DNA of 64,000 nucleotides from Fomes fomentarius (Eukaryota > Basidiomycota > Agaricomycetes > Polyporales > Polyporaceae): positions 248,001 to 312,000 of the forward strand of contig JABYQN010000013.1 of NCBI GenBank assembly GCA_022606135.1, written 5' to 3'. This document shows, piece after piece, positions 1 to 11,739 of the stretch. A program made the translations under genes and the position numbers. Numbering within the stretch: position 1 is the first letter of the stretch; each line of letters opens with the position of its first letter. The notes beneath the pieces are model-generated. The model did no database searches. It was given only the letters and a program-made list of their open reading frames with translations, and was not told where the DNA came from.

Positions 1-39
1 CCTTTTACTATTATCACCACTCCGCTGCTCAACCCTCAG

Positions 40-545
40 GCGGTGCTGCTCAGTTGTCTTACAACTCAACCACCGTTTCGCGTCACGCCACGCTGTCCAC
101 GTCGTATGCCACGTCCGCAGTCAACACCTGACAATCCGAAATTCCTTCGCAGAACACGGACTTGTCTCCGACGTCGCACACTTCCGATGGCTTTACGTTC
201 TCTGATCCCAAGTCACGGCTGCCCATCTACGGCCAGTCCGCACCGTCTGGCCCAGGGTCCTCCTCAGCGCCCTCCGCCTCGTGGTCGGACACACACCTCC
301 TATCGCCGTCAAGTGAGAGCACCCACAGTCTCGTGAACTCTTCACCCGATACCCCTTTGGTGCACGCGGAGGCTTTGCGTGCACCGTGGCATGCTCCTGC
401 AGGATGGAACCCGCAGTCGTTGCGACACGCATTTTCGTCGCGGAACGGGCGTGAATCTCCCGCTCCGAATCGCGCGCGAGACGTCGACTCGGGGTTGAGG
501 CTGTATAACGAACCCGCACTCCCGCCGCCGTATACCCTTGACTAA
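40..545 (+). CDS. array gene 1: C-terminal tail exon of a single-pass membrane protein (5' partial, possibly broken)
   Basis: Only the cytoplasmic-tail exon lies in the window; the rest is off the left edge. The acceptor CTCAG before base 40 gives the phase-1 continuation seen across the array. The tail carries the two motifs of the PPxY class: a Glu-Ala...Trp-His-x-Pro stretch, and RDVDSGLRLYNEPALPPPYT just before the stop at 543-545. PPPY is a WW-domain ligand. Oddity: the reading frame has a TGA at 129-131, about 30 codons into the exon, and no convincing intron removes it (the only GT-AG pair there is 33 bp). The gene is therefore either a pseudogene or spliced differently from its paralogues. 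Family membership is clear from the tail; the ectodomain cannot be seen. Confidence 0.65.
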
Positions 546-1078
546 CTATGTAACACGCTGAGCACGCCTACGCTGGACGCTCCTTATTTATTATGTCTGG
601 TGTGTCGCGTCCAGTAACTTAGGTTCACGCGCTGACGTCTGTGCCTGTCGTAGTTGATCATGGATAGTTGTTATACTTATCACACTCGTTTTGAAGGCGC
701 CTGTTGGGGCCGGATTATCATCATGATTCCTACTGTTGAGCTTGCTTTGATCGTCTGAGTTGTGTCTTTCGTTGCAGAGCTTCGCTTTTCGCATGGACTC
801 TCCTTTCTTGGCTTGGAATACATATGATGTGGCGTTCGAACACGCTGCTTCGTCCTAGAAACACTCGCGCTGAGATAGTGTCGCGGTTTGTGATTGATAC
901 ATTGTCAGAATAGTGATACGATACAAGAATGTGCTAGTCGCCGACGCGACGTATATTAAAAGGAGCCCCTCATCCTCGTTAGAACATCCCCCGTTGCGCT
1001 TAAACTGAGCTGGCCTACTCTCCTTGTATATCCACTCCTTCCACACTCACACTCGCTTGAACTCGACTCACTACCTCA
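546..1078. other. intergenic spacer between array genes 1 and 2
   Basis: No coding region is supported here; the minus-strand ORFs are short and without family features. A TATA-like TATATTAAA at 952-960 lies about 125 bases before the start codon of gene 2 and is the best core-promoter candidate. Confidence 0.5.
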
Positions 1079-2478
1079 ATGTCTCAAACTATTGTGGACG
1101 ACGACGACGCTGCTGTCATGTATCAACCCTCATGGCATCCCGATCCGGGAGCTTGGAACATGGTGGATCGTTCAAGACATGGGACGCCAGACCAAGGTGC
1201 GACAGCGTCCCTAACGTTCAAGGGTGAGTGCTGAGTCATTTACTGGAGTCCACGCTCCCCTTTGATTCACATTTGTCTCATCGTCAGGGACTGGAATCGA
1301 GGTTATTGGTACCGTGCAATCGTCGGCTTCAGACGGTTACCCCACTACCACGTACGCCATCGACGGTGACCTTATAGGGACATACACGCCTCCCTTCGTG
1401 AATAATGGCGACCAATTGTTCAATGTGTCGTTCTTCGCGAAGCGGGATCTAACATCAGGAGAGCACACTATAGTGATCACGAACACGAACGGGACGAGCC
1501 CGAACTTTTTCTGGTTAGACTACTTCCTCGTCGACTCTGCCAGTGTGCCAGGGATCCCAGATGTTCCACCACCTACTACTCTGCAACCGACCTCTACCTC
1601 TACTAGAACGACGTCCTCGACCTCGGACAGTTCGTCGCCGTTGCAACCAAAAACGTCTTCTACAACGACGCATACGTCTAGTGTGTCTTCTGATCCCAGT
1701 AGCCTCCCAGGCTCGACTGTTGAGACTGGCACGTCGGTTGTGACAACCTTCAATGGCACTTCCATCTCCCAACCAACAACAACTCCATCACAATCAACAA
1801 CAACTTCATCGCTCTCGCGGTTCTCGAACGGATCATCCTCATCCATGAGCGCAACCACCTCAATCTCCGTTCTACCCACCTCATCAGAGGTCGAAGCGCG
1901 CGTTCCACCTGGGGACCTCAATCTCGCTGCTATTTTAGGTGGCGTCTTTGGCGCTCTTGCTCTTTTGGTTCTGCTGCTATTGTCATGCATCTGGAGGAAG
2001 CGACGACGACACAAAGTCGTACAAGGTTCGTGCCAAGCTGCTTTGGGTACGAACACTTTGCTGATGGTTCGCAGTTGCGACCATGGAGCGCGAACGCAGC
2101 TTCATCTCGCGCGCAGCCGACAGCGACGGAGATAAGGCAGCAACAATCAGCATCACCTCACACCCCTTTGGACACATGCGTACACCGTCCGATGTCATCC
2201 ACATCATGCCCTCGGAGTCGTACCCGTCGACGGCATCTCATCTCCCTCCGCTGTCCACGCGTGCAAGTTCGCTGATGCGATCCGACATCGCGTCTGACAG
2301 AGCGACTACGAGCGATTCTTCCGATGGGTACCCATTCCCGTCCATCGCTGGACCATTCTGGAGCTCTCCACGCGCTATGGGCCGCAACTTTGCACTGGAG
2401 AAGCTACAGGAGCACCTGTATGGCTCGACTGTCACTTGGTTGAGCAGTGCGCGGAGCGGCCAGACCGGCGCCGCATGA
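1079..2478 (+). CDS. array gene 2: single-pass membrane protein with beta-sandwich-like ectodomain and Ser/Thr stalk
   Basis: Exons 1079-1223, 1288-2025 and 2075-2478 join with phase-1 junctions to 428 residues. Exon 1 gives an Asp-rich start (MSQTIVDDDD) and ends in TFKG. Exon 2 continues TGIEVIGTV, the ...YAIDG... segment, FNVSFFAKRDL..GEHTIVITN and NGTSPNFFWLDYFLVD, which are the core of the N-terminal domain. A long Ser/Thr stalk follows, then a membrane helix at about residues 261-285 and RKRRRHK. Positive-inside suggests N-out, C-in. There is no cleavable signal peptide, as in the paralogues. The tail differs from both main classes: it has no PPxY and ends in RSGQTGAA. Function is unknown; the fold (galactose-binding-like) is inferred from the strand pattern. 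Confidence 0.85.
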
Positions 2479-3527
2479 ACAGATTGACGTGGCATCTACT
2501 TACCGTCTCAGATGCTCAATATGCTCGGCTGAACGTGGCTCACTGGCCGTATATCTTGTGGGGCTTGGGGGACATATTGTGCTCGAAATGGTGTTGGTGA
2601 ATGGCTGGATGTCTGGCCAAGTTGTAAACTACAGCGTCGGGAAGGGTGATACTTACTTATGGCGGCCGAGAGGAGTCCAATACATAACTTTGCCGGTGCT
2701 GCAACTATCTTCCTCTACTACATTCTTCTCTACGAATACGTAGGCCAAGTGAACTCCCTGAGCGCATGAATTCTCATGAAGCAACGGCGCTAATCTGCCG
2801 CCTTGTCAATGAGGCTGTGTGAGCGTCTTTTCTACTGCATGGCCTCCTGCTTCTGACCTGCTACAGTCTACTTGCCGCGCGGTGTATAGCAACCGCGTTG
2901 TCACTCGGGTTGTCGTCTCTATCTGGGTCATTGGAAGCTCTATCATGTCGCCAGCTGTATCCCTAGGCGATGGTTCCGTTTGAGACGCTTTGTAGCCACA
3001 TCTCTGTTGAGACACCCTGCTGATCGTGGAGAGCGGTATCGACCACAAGCACAAGTTGGGTCCTTGAAGACGCTCATGCTAATGGGCACAAGTGAGTTGT
3101 TGCTCCCCTTGGTTCTCGGCGAGATATTAGCAGTCTTCTTTGGACATTGTACCGCATGCAAATGCTGACGTTGACGGTCAAAAGATGGGTGCGACATCGT
3201 GACTAGAGGTACCGACCGCTGTCTCAGCCAGTACCACTGATTATCATCGGACTATGGAGAGCACTCCGCAAGCTGCTTCGAATACTCCGATCCATCCTGT
3301 CAGCGAAGCTTCAGAACGGGGATCGGTGCCTGAGAGCGCAGCGAAGCCGTTGTCGCACTCATCTGGACATTAAACTACGCAGTATCTGTCAAACATTCGC
3401 CGCACTGTATGTCTACCCGGCCACCTCCCCTCTCAGTCCTTTTTCCGCTTACGAGTGAGTCTACCCCTAGTCTTCCCTCTCACCCTTCCTCTGTTGGTAC
3501 ATCTCGGGCTTGAACGATCTTGGAAGC
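2479..3527. other. spacer between array genes 2 and 3 with weak ORF remnants
   Basis: No gene can be supported. A hydrophobic stretch around 2880-2960 (reading RVVTRVVVSIWVIGSSIMS) and a short ORF at 3254-3373 starting MESTPQAAS look like debris of membrane-protein or tail coding sequence. Stops interrupt every frame between them. No promoter motif was identified. Confidence 0.4.
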
Positions 3528-5156
3528 ATGCCCGAGTCTGTGAAGATTGAGGATAACGACTCCCGTGTGCAATACATTGGAGAGTGGTCGACAGATCCCT
3601 TCGCCGAGGCCTCCGGCGGCTCAAGACATGGAGCTGCGGTACTAGGGGTCATGGCCACGCTTAGTTTCACCGGTGCGTTTCTGCCTTCTCCGACCCAATC
3701 TGAGATGCTTATATACACATGGGATTAGGAACTAGTATACAAGTCTACGGAATAATCGACGACTCGCCACATGATGGCCAACCCACCACGCGGTACGACG
3801 TTGATGGAGAGACCGTAGAGACCTATACTACTCCGTGGACAGACACCAGAGCATTCGATGTCCGCTTCTTCGTGAAGAGTGATCTGTCTCCGGGCGATCA
3901 CACAATCCGCATCACGAACATGAACGGGACCAGCCCCACAATCTTTTGGCTGGACTATTTCGTCGTCGACGCATCATTCTCGCAGCCCCAGCCCCCATTG
4001 TCATCTTCCAGCGGTTCTCCTAAAACAACGTCTCTGTCCAGCGTAGCCTCTTCTACACAATTGACGTTGCACTCCTTTACCCCCTCTACCACCACCACCA
4101 CTTCTACGTCCCGCTCTAGTACGCCCACCGATAACAGCGCTTTGTATTCAAATGTTACAGTGTCTACCGTCAGCACCACACTATCACCTTTGCCTTCTCC
4201 TAGCGCCTCCACTTCCAACATAAAATCTCTAGATGCATCTCTGACCGGAATGTCGACCTCCCAATATTCGGGTGCACCGTCCAGTATAGGTAGTTTGTCA
4301 GCAGCGGAATCTGGATCCAGCCACGCAAACGTCATCGGGGGCGCCGTTGGCGGAACAGTAGCCGTTGTGCTCATAGCGCTCATCCTGTTCCTTGTTAGAC
4401 GACACCGGCAGAAGCGCAGCGAAGGTAACCTTTACTTGCCTTACGTCGTCACCTTTTTTGTTCGCTGATCATGACATGTCAGAGGAACTGCACCGGGTCT
4501 CTACGTATGAGACCTCATCCTTCACTGGAACCGCCTTCACGCGCACGGGCACCTACACGCACTGTTGCTGCGACCATGCTTGCGATCATGCTTGCGGCCA
4601 TGGCAGTGTACATCAAAGAAGTCGCCCTTCTCGCTCCAACGCATCGTACACCAGAGCACCTTTACTTGACAATACCTCTCGCTCGATGCGGAGTGGGTCA
4701 GTCACTACCACGACTGACCGCTCCCTTAGCCGTGGTCGGAGTCGTCGCCCTCGGCGCCGTCCTCAATCTGGGGCTACGGGTACATCCCAGTATAGCCAAG
4801 CTTTCTCTGTCGACTCAACGCCCGGCCTTCCAGTTTCTCATGCGCCCCCCTCTGAATCATACCCCGGTGCAGAGCCCTCAACTACGGACGGGGATGATAT
4901 GAGTACCAGGAGTACGACAATGCCCCCTCCATCGGCCGTGACGTCCTCAGGGCTGAGCACAATAATCCGCCGGGAGGTTGCTCAGGCCTCGTGGTATATA
5001 CCTCCTGCGCTCCAGACGAATGCGATGTCCCTCCTCGCGAACGTTTCCGCACGCAGAGCGCGGCAGCCCGTTGCTATTGCTCCTGTGGAGGAGGTCGATT
5101 CAGGGATGAGGTTGTATAGCGGGGACACACTCCCTCCGCGATACACTGCGGAGTAG
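3528..5156 (+). CDS. array gene 3: single-pass membrane protein with Cys/His-rich, PPxY-ended tail
   Basis: Exons 3528-3672, 3729-4424 and 4483-5156 (phase-1 junctions) encode 504 residues. Exon 1 (MPESVKIEDNDSRVQYIGEW...) has exactly the same length as in gene 2. Exon 2 resumes TSIQVYGII, IDG-like and GDHTIRITNMNGTSP, IFWLDYFVVD. After a Ser/Thr stalk comes the helix at about residues 250-272 (IGGAVGGTVAVVLIALILF) and a basic patch. The tail is the longest in the array. It opens with a Cys/His cluster (CCCDHACDHACGH) close to the membrane and ends DSGMRLYSGDTLPPRYTAE, a PPxY variant. It also has the REVAQASWYIPP motif of this tail class. The cluster could bind metal or be acylated; that is inference. 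Confidence 0.87.
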
Positions 5157-5671
5157 ACGAGACCATATAAAGTAGGATCTGTACTCCCTTGAGCTCTTCG
5201 TGTTGGCGTCGTTGGGATCCCGCTGTCCTGGGTTGGTGTTATGTCTACGGTTGTTTGTATTAAATATTATAAAGTCCGAATGTAGACAGCTCGTTCCCTC
5301 CTGGCTTTCTCGATCGCAGTACCACCGTTACTTATACCCTAGTCTCCTTGCGACGTAGGAGTAGTCCATCATATGCATCGATTCATCTACGGCTGTATGA
5401 TCGTAGTTCACCTGACAAATGCCATCCATTGTGTTGTTATCTCTTTATGATATTCAAACTCAATCTCTGGTCATCTTGGTAGTGGTGGTGCGTAGATGCG
5501 CGACACGAGTTCTGTGCGGCAAGATGTTTGACAGATATTGTTAGTTAACATCTATCAGTTGAATATTGCTCTCCCTTTATTGCTGGCGGACTCTGCTATC
5601 ACATATATATCCGTGGTTGTATTCCTACTGCCTTAGCTTCTCTACTTCATTCTGCGTTGACGGCGAGCGCC
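5157..5671. other. spacer and promoter region of array gene 4
   Basis: AT-rich non-coding stretch. A TATATAT run at 5604-5610 lies 62 bases before the gene 4 start codon, matching the distance of the TATATAG boxes in front of its duplicates genes 5 and 6. Nothing else is supported. Confidence 0.5.
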
Positions 5672-7182
5672 ATGCAAGTTGACGACTCCGACCCCTCCGT
5701 TCAGTACGTGGGGGATTGGATACAGGACCATCTCGAGGAGGCGGTAGATCACTCGAGACATGGTGCCAAGCTTAACGGCTCTACCGTATCGTATACATTC
5801 CGTGGTTAGTCTTTACCTTGTGGGATTCCGCCTCAGCTAACGACATTCTCTCATATCTGGTAACAGGCACAGGTATACAAGTCTTTGGGACGATTGGGCA
5901 AGATTCTGGCAGACCTAGCACTCAGTACGCAATAGACGGCCAGCACCCCAAATTCTACACAGTGCCACCCTCTGCAGCCACCCCTGAAAGCCAGACGCAG
6001 TTCAATATTTCATTCTACTCGCAGCATGGCCTCGGCCCCGAAGAGCATACTCTGACGATTACGAACCTCAATGGGACGAGCCCGAACATATTTTGGCTGG
6101 ATTACTTCATCGTCGATACGCCTGATACATCGGAGGGCATCGCGCCACCTCCGACTTCAAGCCTGTCCCCGTCGTCGAGTGAGACGAGCAACCCGCCTCC
6201 TTCAAGCTCCACGCAAGTGATCACTTCTACCTTTCTCCCATATACGATCTCCTTCACTCTGGCGACCGTGGATCACAGTAAGTCCATGGCGCCTATTACA
6301 ATTAGGCCCTCTTCACTCACTGCAATCTCTGCCAATGCTGCTGCAGTCACTACAATCTCTGACGTAAACGTGCCATCAGTCTCAAGGGTTTCAGCGAAGG
6401 GAGCAATATCGCAGGATGAGCACCATACGAACACCGCCGCCATCGTCGGGGGTATTATGGGCGTTCTACTGGTGATCGCGGTCGCGGTCACCTTCGCGCT
6501 GATTCGGAAACGCCGTCAGGGGACTCAGAAATGGGGTGAGCATTGTGCTTCATTATCTCCGAGTCTCTCGTTGTCAATAATTGAATACGTTGTACTGATA
6601 CTCAAACGGTACTTTTGATGAGAAGATTGTCAACCATCCCTCCCGCACAAAACTCAGAATATGATATCTGACGGGATTTCATCCTCAACTTCGATAACAC
6701 CTGCGGTCCATAGTACATGCATAGAATCATCCAACACGCTACAAAAGCCTCGTAGGTGAGCAAGCATTGCTTCGCGAGGTCACCTCATACTCAGTACCGA
6801 TATCCCTATGACTAGTTCGGTTACTGCGTGCCTACTTCCGGCTCATCTCGACGGTACGGATCGACAGGTGGCGCCGTCACAAGGGCGTAGCACCAGCCCG
6901 ACGCACCTCCAACTTGGCGAACCTGACCTCGATGACTCTGCCCAGACAAGTCAGCTGACTACCCCACATTCCGCAACGCCCTCTATGCTATTACGTTCTG
7001 AGGTGTCGCAGACGCCATGGTATACACCCCCTGGGATAGATATACGAGGGCAAGCTGCTTTGGACACCTTCCTAGGTCGTAATAGAGAAGATGTAGAGCA
7101 ATCTCCTATGCGGGACGTCGATTCAGGATTGAGGGTGCTGAACACGCCGGCACTACTACCTCCCCCCTATACTGCTGATTGA
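5672..7182 (+). CDS. array gene 4: single-pass membrane protein, PPPY tail, four exons
   Basis: Exons 5672-5804, 5867-6535, 6623-6755 and 6795-7182 give 440 residues. Exon 1 starts MQVDDSDPSVQYVGDW. Exon 2 carries TGIQVFGTIGQ, YAIDG, FNISFYSQHGL, EHTLTITNLNGTSPNIFWLDYFIVD, a Ser/Thr stalk and the helix at about residues 234-258 followed by RKRRQ. A small extra exon (6623-6755, one frame open throughout) and a 39-bp third intron are predicted. They are supported by gene 5, where the same exon is open and the intron is 45 bp. The tail has SEVSQTPWYTPPG and ends RDVDSGLRVLNTPALLPPPYTAD, with PPPY as probable WW-domain ligand. Head of a recent tandem duplication with genes 5 and 6. Confidence 0.85.
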
Positions 7183-8746
7183 TCCCGAGACTGAACCTCA
7201 TAGATTTTGTGTCACCATTGACTCCCTGGTGTATTTAGACGGTGGTGTTGATACGATGCCTCACTACTGTTATCAGAGCTCTCTATGCGAATAAAACTCT
7301 ATATATGATGCGCCTCTTATCATGAACCATAACCACCGTCATTGCATGGATAGCCCTAGCCAGCAATCATGTTAGAAGAAACAACTGCCCAACACACTTG
7401 TCTAGCTCAGTACGGTCACCATGCCAGCTGCTTCAGGAAATACGGATCGATTGAAGGGCTGGCCACTGCATATGATAGGATTCTGTACAGCTATGCTTTC
7501 ACTTCATATACCTTATAACTCACTCAGAACCAGGAGCATTCAGTCCCAGAACCAGGAACATTTGATTGATTTATTTGTCCTGGTCGGTAAGCCTGAGAAG
7601 CAGAAGCTCTGCTATACTTCAGGATGATGAAACAAGCGGTCAAGGGAGCTGTTCGCCTCAGAGAATATGTGGGTGCCTTTTGCATAGTCAAGCTCACTCC
7701 GATCAGCCAGTCTTCCGTTCAACCGGAGTCCCGACACATCTAACAGTCAACCAAAGTACAGTGATGATATAGGTGTCGGACACTGGAAAAGAGTACTGCC
7801 GGAATCCCTTGTGGTGACTCACTGACCAGGATGTGTATGCCACTTCCCGTGAGCCATTCCGGCTCGCAGCGGCCCAACGCAGTGCGACGGTGTGCCACAG
7901 TGCTCGAACTGCCATCTGGGCATCATGCGCAGGGTTCAGAGAGGAAAACCTATACATGCGTACAGAAAATCATACTGACTGTCTGTGCTGCAGCAGACCA
8001 GTGATAGGAGTGCCAAAACGAATCATGATCATGACTGTAACTTCTCGGAGATGAGGACGTTCTGCCAGACTGTGTCGAGGCCGGAACAGCCCGAGCATTT
8101 CCTCGGGAATGGCCGATGTCACACCGGTTGCAATAGTAAATCCCGGAAACAAGCGGCCTCACCTTATGAGCCATCTGAGAGGTTGAACTCCTGGCCGATG
8201 TTCCATGGCACCAGTGACCAGTGAGTTGTCGACCATCACCTATCTGTCAAAGCCGCCCAATTGAACTCAATTACCTGTTATTGTCAAAGCCGCCCGACTG
8301 AACTCAGTCCAAGTGTTCAAGTTCCAGATCCAGATTGTCATAGCACCGAGTTACGAACTATCGTCAGCGACGTCGAGGCAGTCCTATGAGAGCTAGCTGC
8401 CGCTAGAACTGAGGCCTGAGGAGCCGTCGAGGGTAGAAGGTCACCCGCACTTGCTGCAATCGGTGCTACACACAGCTTTTTCCGTGCTTCTGGCAGATGG
8501 GAACTTCTTACTGTCTGGATATTATCGCTTTGCGCATTATGGGGGTCGGGATGTCTCGGCTCTTTGTCTCACAATCTCCAAAAGGAGGGAGAGCCCCGCG
8601 CAGTGGGCGCTGTGTCGACTGTTCCTCCTGGATGTTTCCCTTTATTTGGCTTGGGTATTGTGACAATGAAGCAGGAAACACGCCGTAACACTCAAGCATC
8701 TTTGCTCGGTAATCCCCGCACGATGATGGTAACGTTACCTGCTGCT
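7183..8746. other. duplicated spacer, first copy
   Basis: Non-coding. It matches 10198-11685 over most of its length, with several short insertions and deletions. ORFs on either strand are not conserved between the two copies, which argues against a gene. The last 60 bases form the promoter of gene 5. Confidence 0.55.
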
Positions 8747-8753
8747 TATATAG
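8747..8753 (+). promoter_or_regulatory. TATA box of array gene 5
   Basis: TATATAG, 48 bases before the gene 5 start codon. The same box in the same context (gctgctTATATAGtcgctg) stands before gene 6, so it has been kept after duplication. Confidence 0.55.
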
Positions 8754-8800
8754 TCGCTGAATCTTCTAAGTCAAGAGCTCATCGGGAAGAAGTACCCGCC

Positions 8801-10197
8801 ATGCAAGTCGACGACGCCGACCCCTCCATTCAGTACACAGGGGATTGGATACAGGATATTCTCAAGAATGCGGCGGGTCATTCGAGACATGGTGCCCCAT
8901 CTGTGGGCCTCACCGTATCGTATAGATTCCACGGTTGGTTTGTACCCTGTGGGATCCCGCCTCAGCTAAAGAATATTTCTCATATCTGGTAACAGGCGGA
9001 GGTATTGAAGTCTTTGGGACGATTGGGCAAGATTCTGGCAGACCTAGCACTCAGTACACAATAGACGGCCAGCACCCCACATTCTACACAGTGCCACACT
9101 TTGCAGCCACCCCTGAAAGCCAGAGGCAGTTCAATGTTTCATTCTACTCGCAGCATGGCCTCGGCCCCGGAGAGCATACTCTGACGATCACAAACGTCAA
9201 TGGAACGAGCCCGAACATATTTTGGCTGGATTACTTCATCGTCGATACGCCCGATACATCGGAGGGCATCCCGCCACCTTCCACATCTCTATTTACTGTG
9301 AAGTCCCGAGAGAATACTCATATTGGGCCCTCTTCACTCTCCACCACCGACGTTACAGTCACAACAATCTCTGACGCAAATCCATTGGTCTCGATCGTTT
9401 CAGGGAAGGGAACACTCTCGCAGAGTGACCACCACGACACCAACACCGCTGCCATCGTTGGGGGTATCACTGGCGTTTTACTGGTGATCGCGGTCGTGGT
9501 CACCTTCGTGTTGATTCGGAAACGCTGCCAGGGGACTCAGAAGTGGGGTGAGCATTGTGCTTTATTAGCTCCTCTCTCACTGTCAATAGTTGAATACGTT
9601 GTACTGATACTCAAACGGTACTTTTGATAAGAAGACTGTCAACCATCCCTACAACACAATACTCAGAATATGAATTCTGACGGGATCTCACCCTCAATTT
9701 CGATAACACCTATGGTCCATAGCACATGCATAGAATCATCATACACGCCACAAAAGCCTCGTAGGTGAGCAAGCGTTGCTATTGCTTTGCGAGGTCACCT
9801 CATACTCAGTACCGATATCTCTGTGACCAGTTCGGTTACTGCGTGCCTACTTCCGGACCATCTCGACGGTACGGATCTACAGGTGACGCCGCCACAAGGG
9901 CGTAGCACCAGTCCGACGCACCTCCAACTAGGCGAACCTGACCTCTATGACTCTGCCCGGACCAGTCAGCGCACTACCCCACAGTCCACAACGCCCTCTA
10001 TGCTGTTACATTCTGAGGTATCGCAGACGCCATGGTATGCACCCCCTGGGAACGATATACGAGGGCAAGCTGCTTTGGACGCCTTCCTAGGTCGTGATAG
10101 AGAAAATGCAAAGCATTGTCCTATGCGAGACGTCGATTCAGGATTGAGGATGCTTAACACGCCGGCACTACTACCTCCCCCCTATACTGCTGATTGA
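8801..10197 (+). CDS. array gene 5: single-pass membrane protein, PPPY tail, four exons
   Basis: Exons 8801-8933, 8996-9547, 9632-9764 and 9810-10197 encode 401 residues. It is a close paralogue of gene 4 with a shorter stalk: the Ser/Thr segment after IPPPSTS is cut by about 40 residues. Domain order is MQVDDADPSIQYTGDW, GIEVFGTIGQ, the IDG strand, FNVSFYSQHGL, HTLTITNVNGTSP, FWLDYFIVD, stalk, helix at about residues 197-220, RKRCQ. Exon 3 and the 45-bp third intron line up with gene 4. The tail is EVSQTPWYAPPG ... RDVDSGLRMLNTPALLPPPYTAD. Same likely role and topology as gene 4; no break seen. Confidence 0.87.
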
Positions 10198-11685
10198 TCA
10201 TAGATTGTGTGAGTCACCGTTGGCTCCCTGGTGTATATAGGTTGTGTTGATACGAGGCCTCACTACTGTTATCAGAACTCTCTATATCACATCGAGCGAC
10301 TAGATCGTGTTGAAATAAACAGCTGCCCAGCACATTTGCCTAGCTCGGTACCATCACCATCCCAGCTGCTTCAGAAAACACGGTGTGATCGAAGGTCTGG
10401 CCACTGTGTATGATAGGATTTTGTACAGCCGTTCTTTCACTTTATATACCTTCCAATTCACTCAGGACCAGGAGCATCTCCACAACCAGGGGCATTTGAT
10501 TGATGTACTTGTCCTCGTGGGTCAACCTGGGAACCAGAGGCGTCTGCTCTACTATAGGATAATGGAACAACTGGTCAAGAAAATCGTTTGCCTTAGGAGG
10601 AGATAAGTGGCTGCCTTTTGCACAGTCGAGCTCACTCCGATCAGCCAGTCTGACAGTGACTCCCGACACATCTAACAGTCAACCACTGAAGTACAGCGAT
10701 GATACAGATGTCGGACAAAAGAAGAGTGCCGGAGTCCCTTGTGACTGACTACGATGTGTATGTCACTTCCCGTGAGCCATCAATGCATCACGGCTGGCCC
10801 AACGCAGTGCGACGGACAGTGCGCATGCGCAGGCTTCAGAGGGAAAAACCTATACATGCGTAGAAAATGCTCTACTGACTGTCTGTGCTGCAGCAGACCA
10901 GCGACAGGAGTGCCAAATAGGAGCGAATCATGATCATGGAGGTCTGCGTAGGATATCGATATCGTAACTTGGAGATGAGGACGTTCTGCCAGACTGAGTC
11001 GAGACCGGAACAACCCGAGCATTGATGCAATGGCCGACGCCACACCAGATGCTATTGTATGCAAAGTTGCACATTACTAGTAAATCCTGGACTATACGTA
11101 CCGAAGCGGCCTTACCTCATGAGCCGTCTGACAGTGATGCTTTTGAACTTCTGGCCGAGGTTGCATGGCACCAGTGACCAGTGAGTTGTCGACCATCATC
11201 TATCTGTCAAAACCGCCCGATTGAACTCAGTCACCTATCTGTCATTGTCAAAGCCGCCAGACTGAGCTTAGTTCAACTGTTCCAGATCCAGATCGTCATA
11301 GCACCGAGTTACGAACTATCGTCAGCGAAGTCGAGGCACTCCAACGAAAGTTAGCTGCCACTAGAACTGAGTCGTCGAGGGCAGAAGGTCAACCGCACTT
11401 GCTGCAATCGGCAATATACACGGCTTGTGCCGTGCTTCTGGCAGATGGATGGACTGGATCTTATCACTTTGCGCATTTTGAGGGTCGGGATGTCTCCGCT
11501 CTTTGTGTCACAATCTCCAAAAAGAGGGAGAGCCCCGCGCAGTGAGCGCTGTGTCGACTGTCCCTCCTGGATGTCTCCCTTTATTTGGCTTGGGTATTGT
11601 GGCAACGAAGTAGAGAACACGCGGTAACACTCAATCCCTTTCGCTCGGTAATCCCCGCACGATGATGGTAACTTTACCTGCTGCT
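10198..11685. other. duplicated spacer, second copy
   Basis: Second copy of the 7183-8746 spacer, non-coding by the same reasoning. It carries a few private insertions, for example near 10940-10970. Confidence 0.55.
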
Positions 11686-11692
11686 TATATAG
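11686..11692 (+). promoter_or_regulatory. TATA box of array gene 6
   Basis: TATATAG, 48 bases before the gene 6 start codon, in the same flanking sequence as the box of gene 5. Confidence 0.55.
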
Positions 11693-11739
11693 TCGCTGCA
11701 TCTTCCAAGTCGAGAGCTCATCCGGAAGAAGTACCCGCC

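Noticed and set aside
1520..2056. 178-codon minus-strand ORF opposite array gene 2 (and similar ones at 3955-4383, 19963-20304)
   Set aside because: Antisense shadows of Ser/Thr-rich stalk coding; composition is the complement of Ser/Thr codons, and there are no domains or splice logic.
4471..4902. 143-codon + ORF overlapping the tail exon of gene 3
   Set aside because: Other frame of the gene 3 tail, which is supported by phase, splice sites and the PPxY ending.
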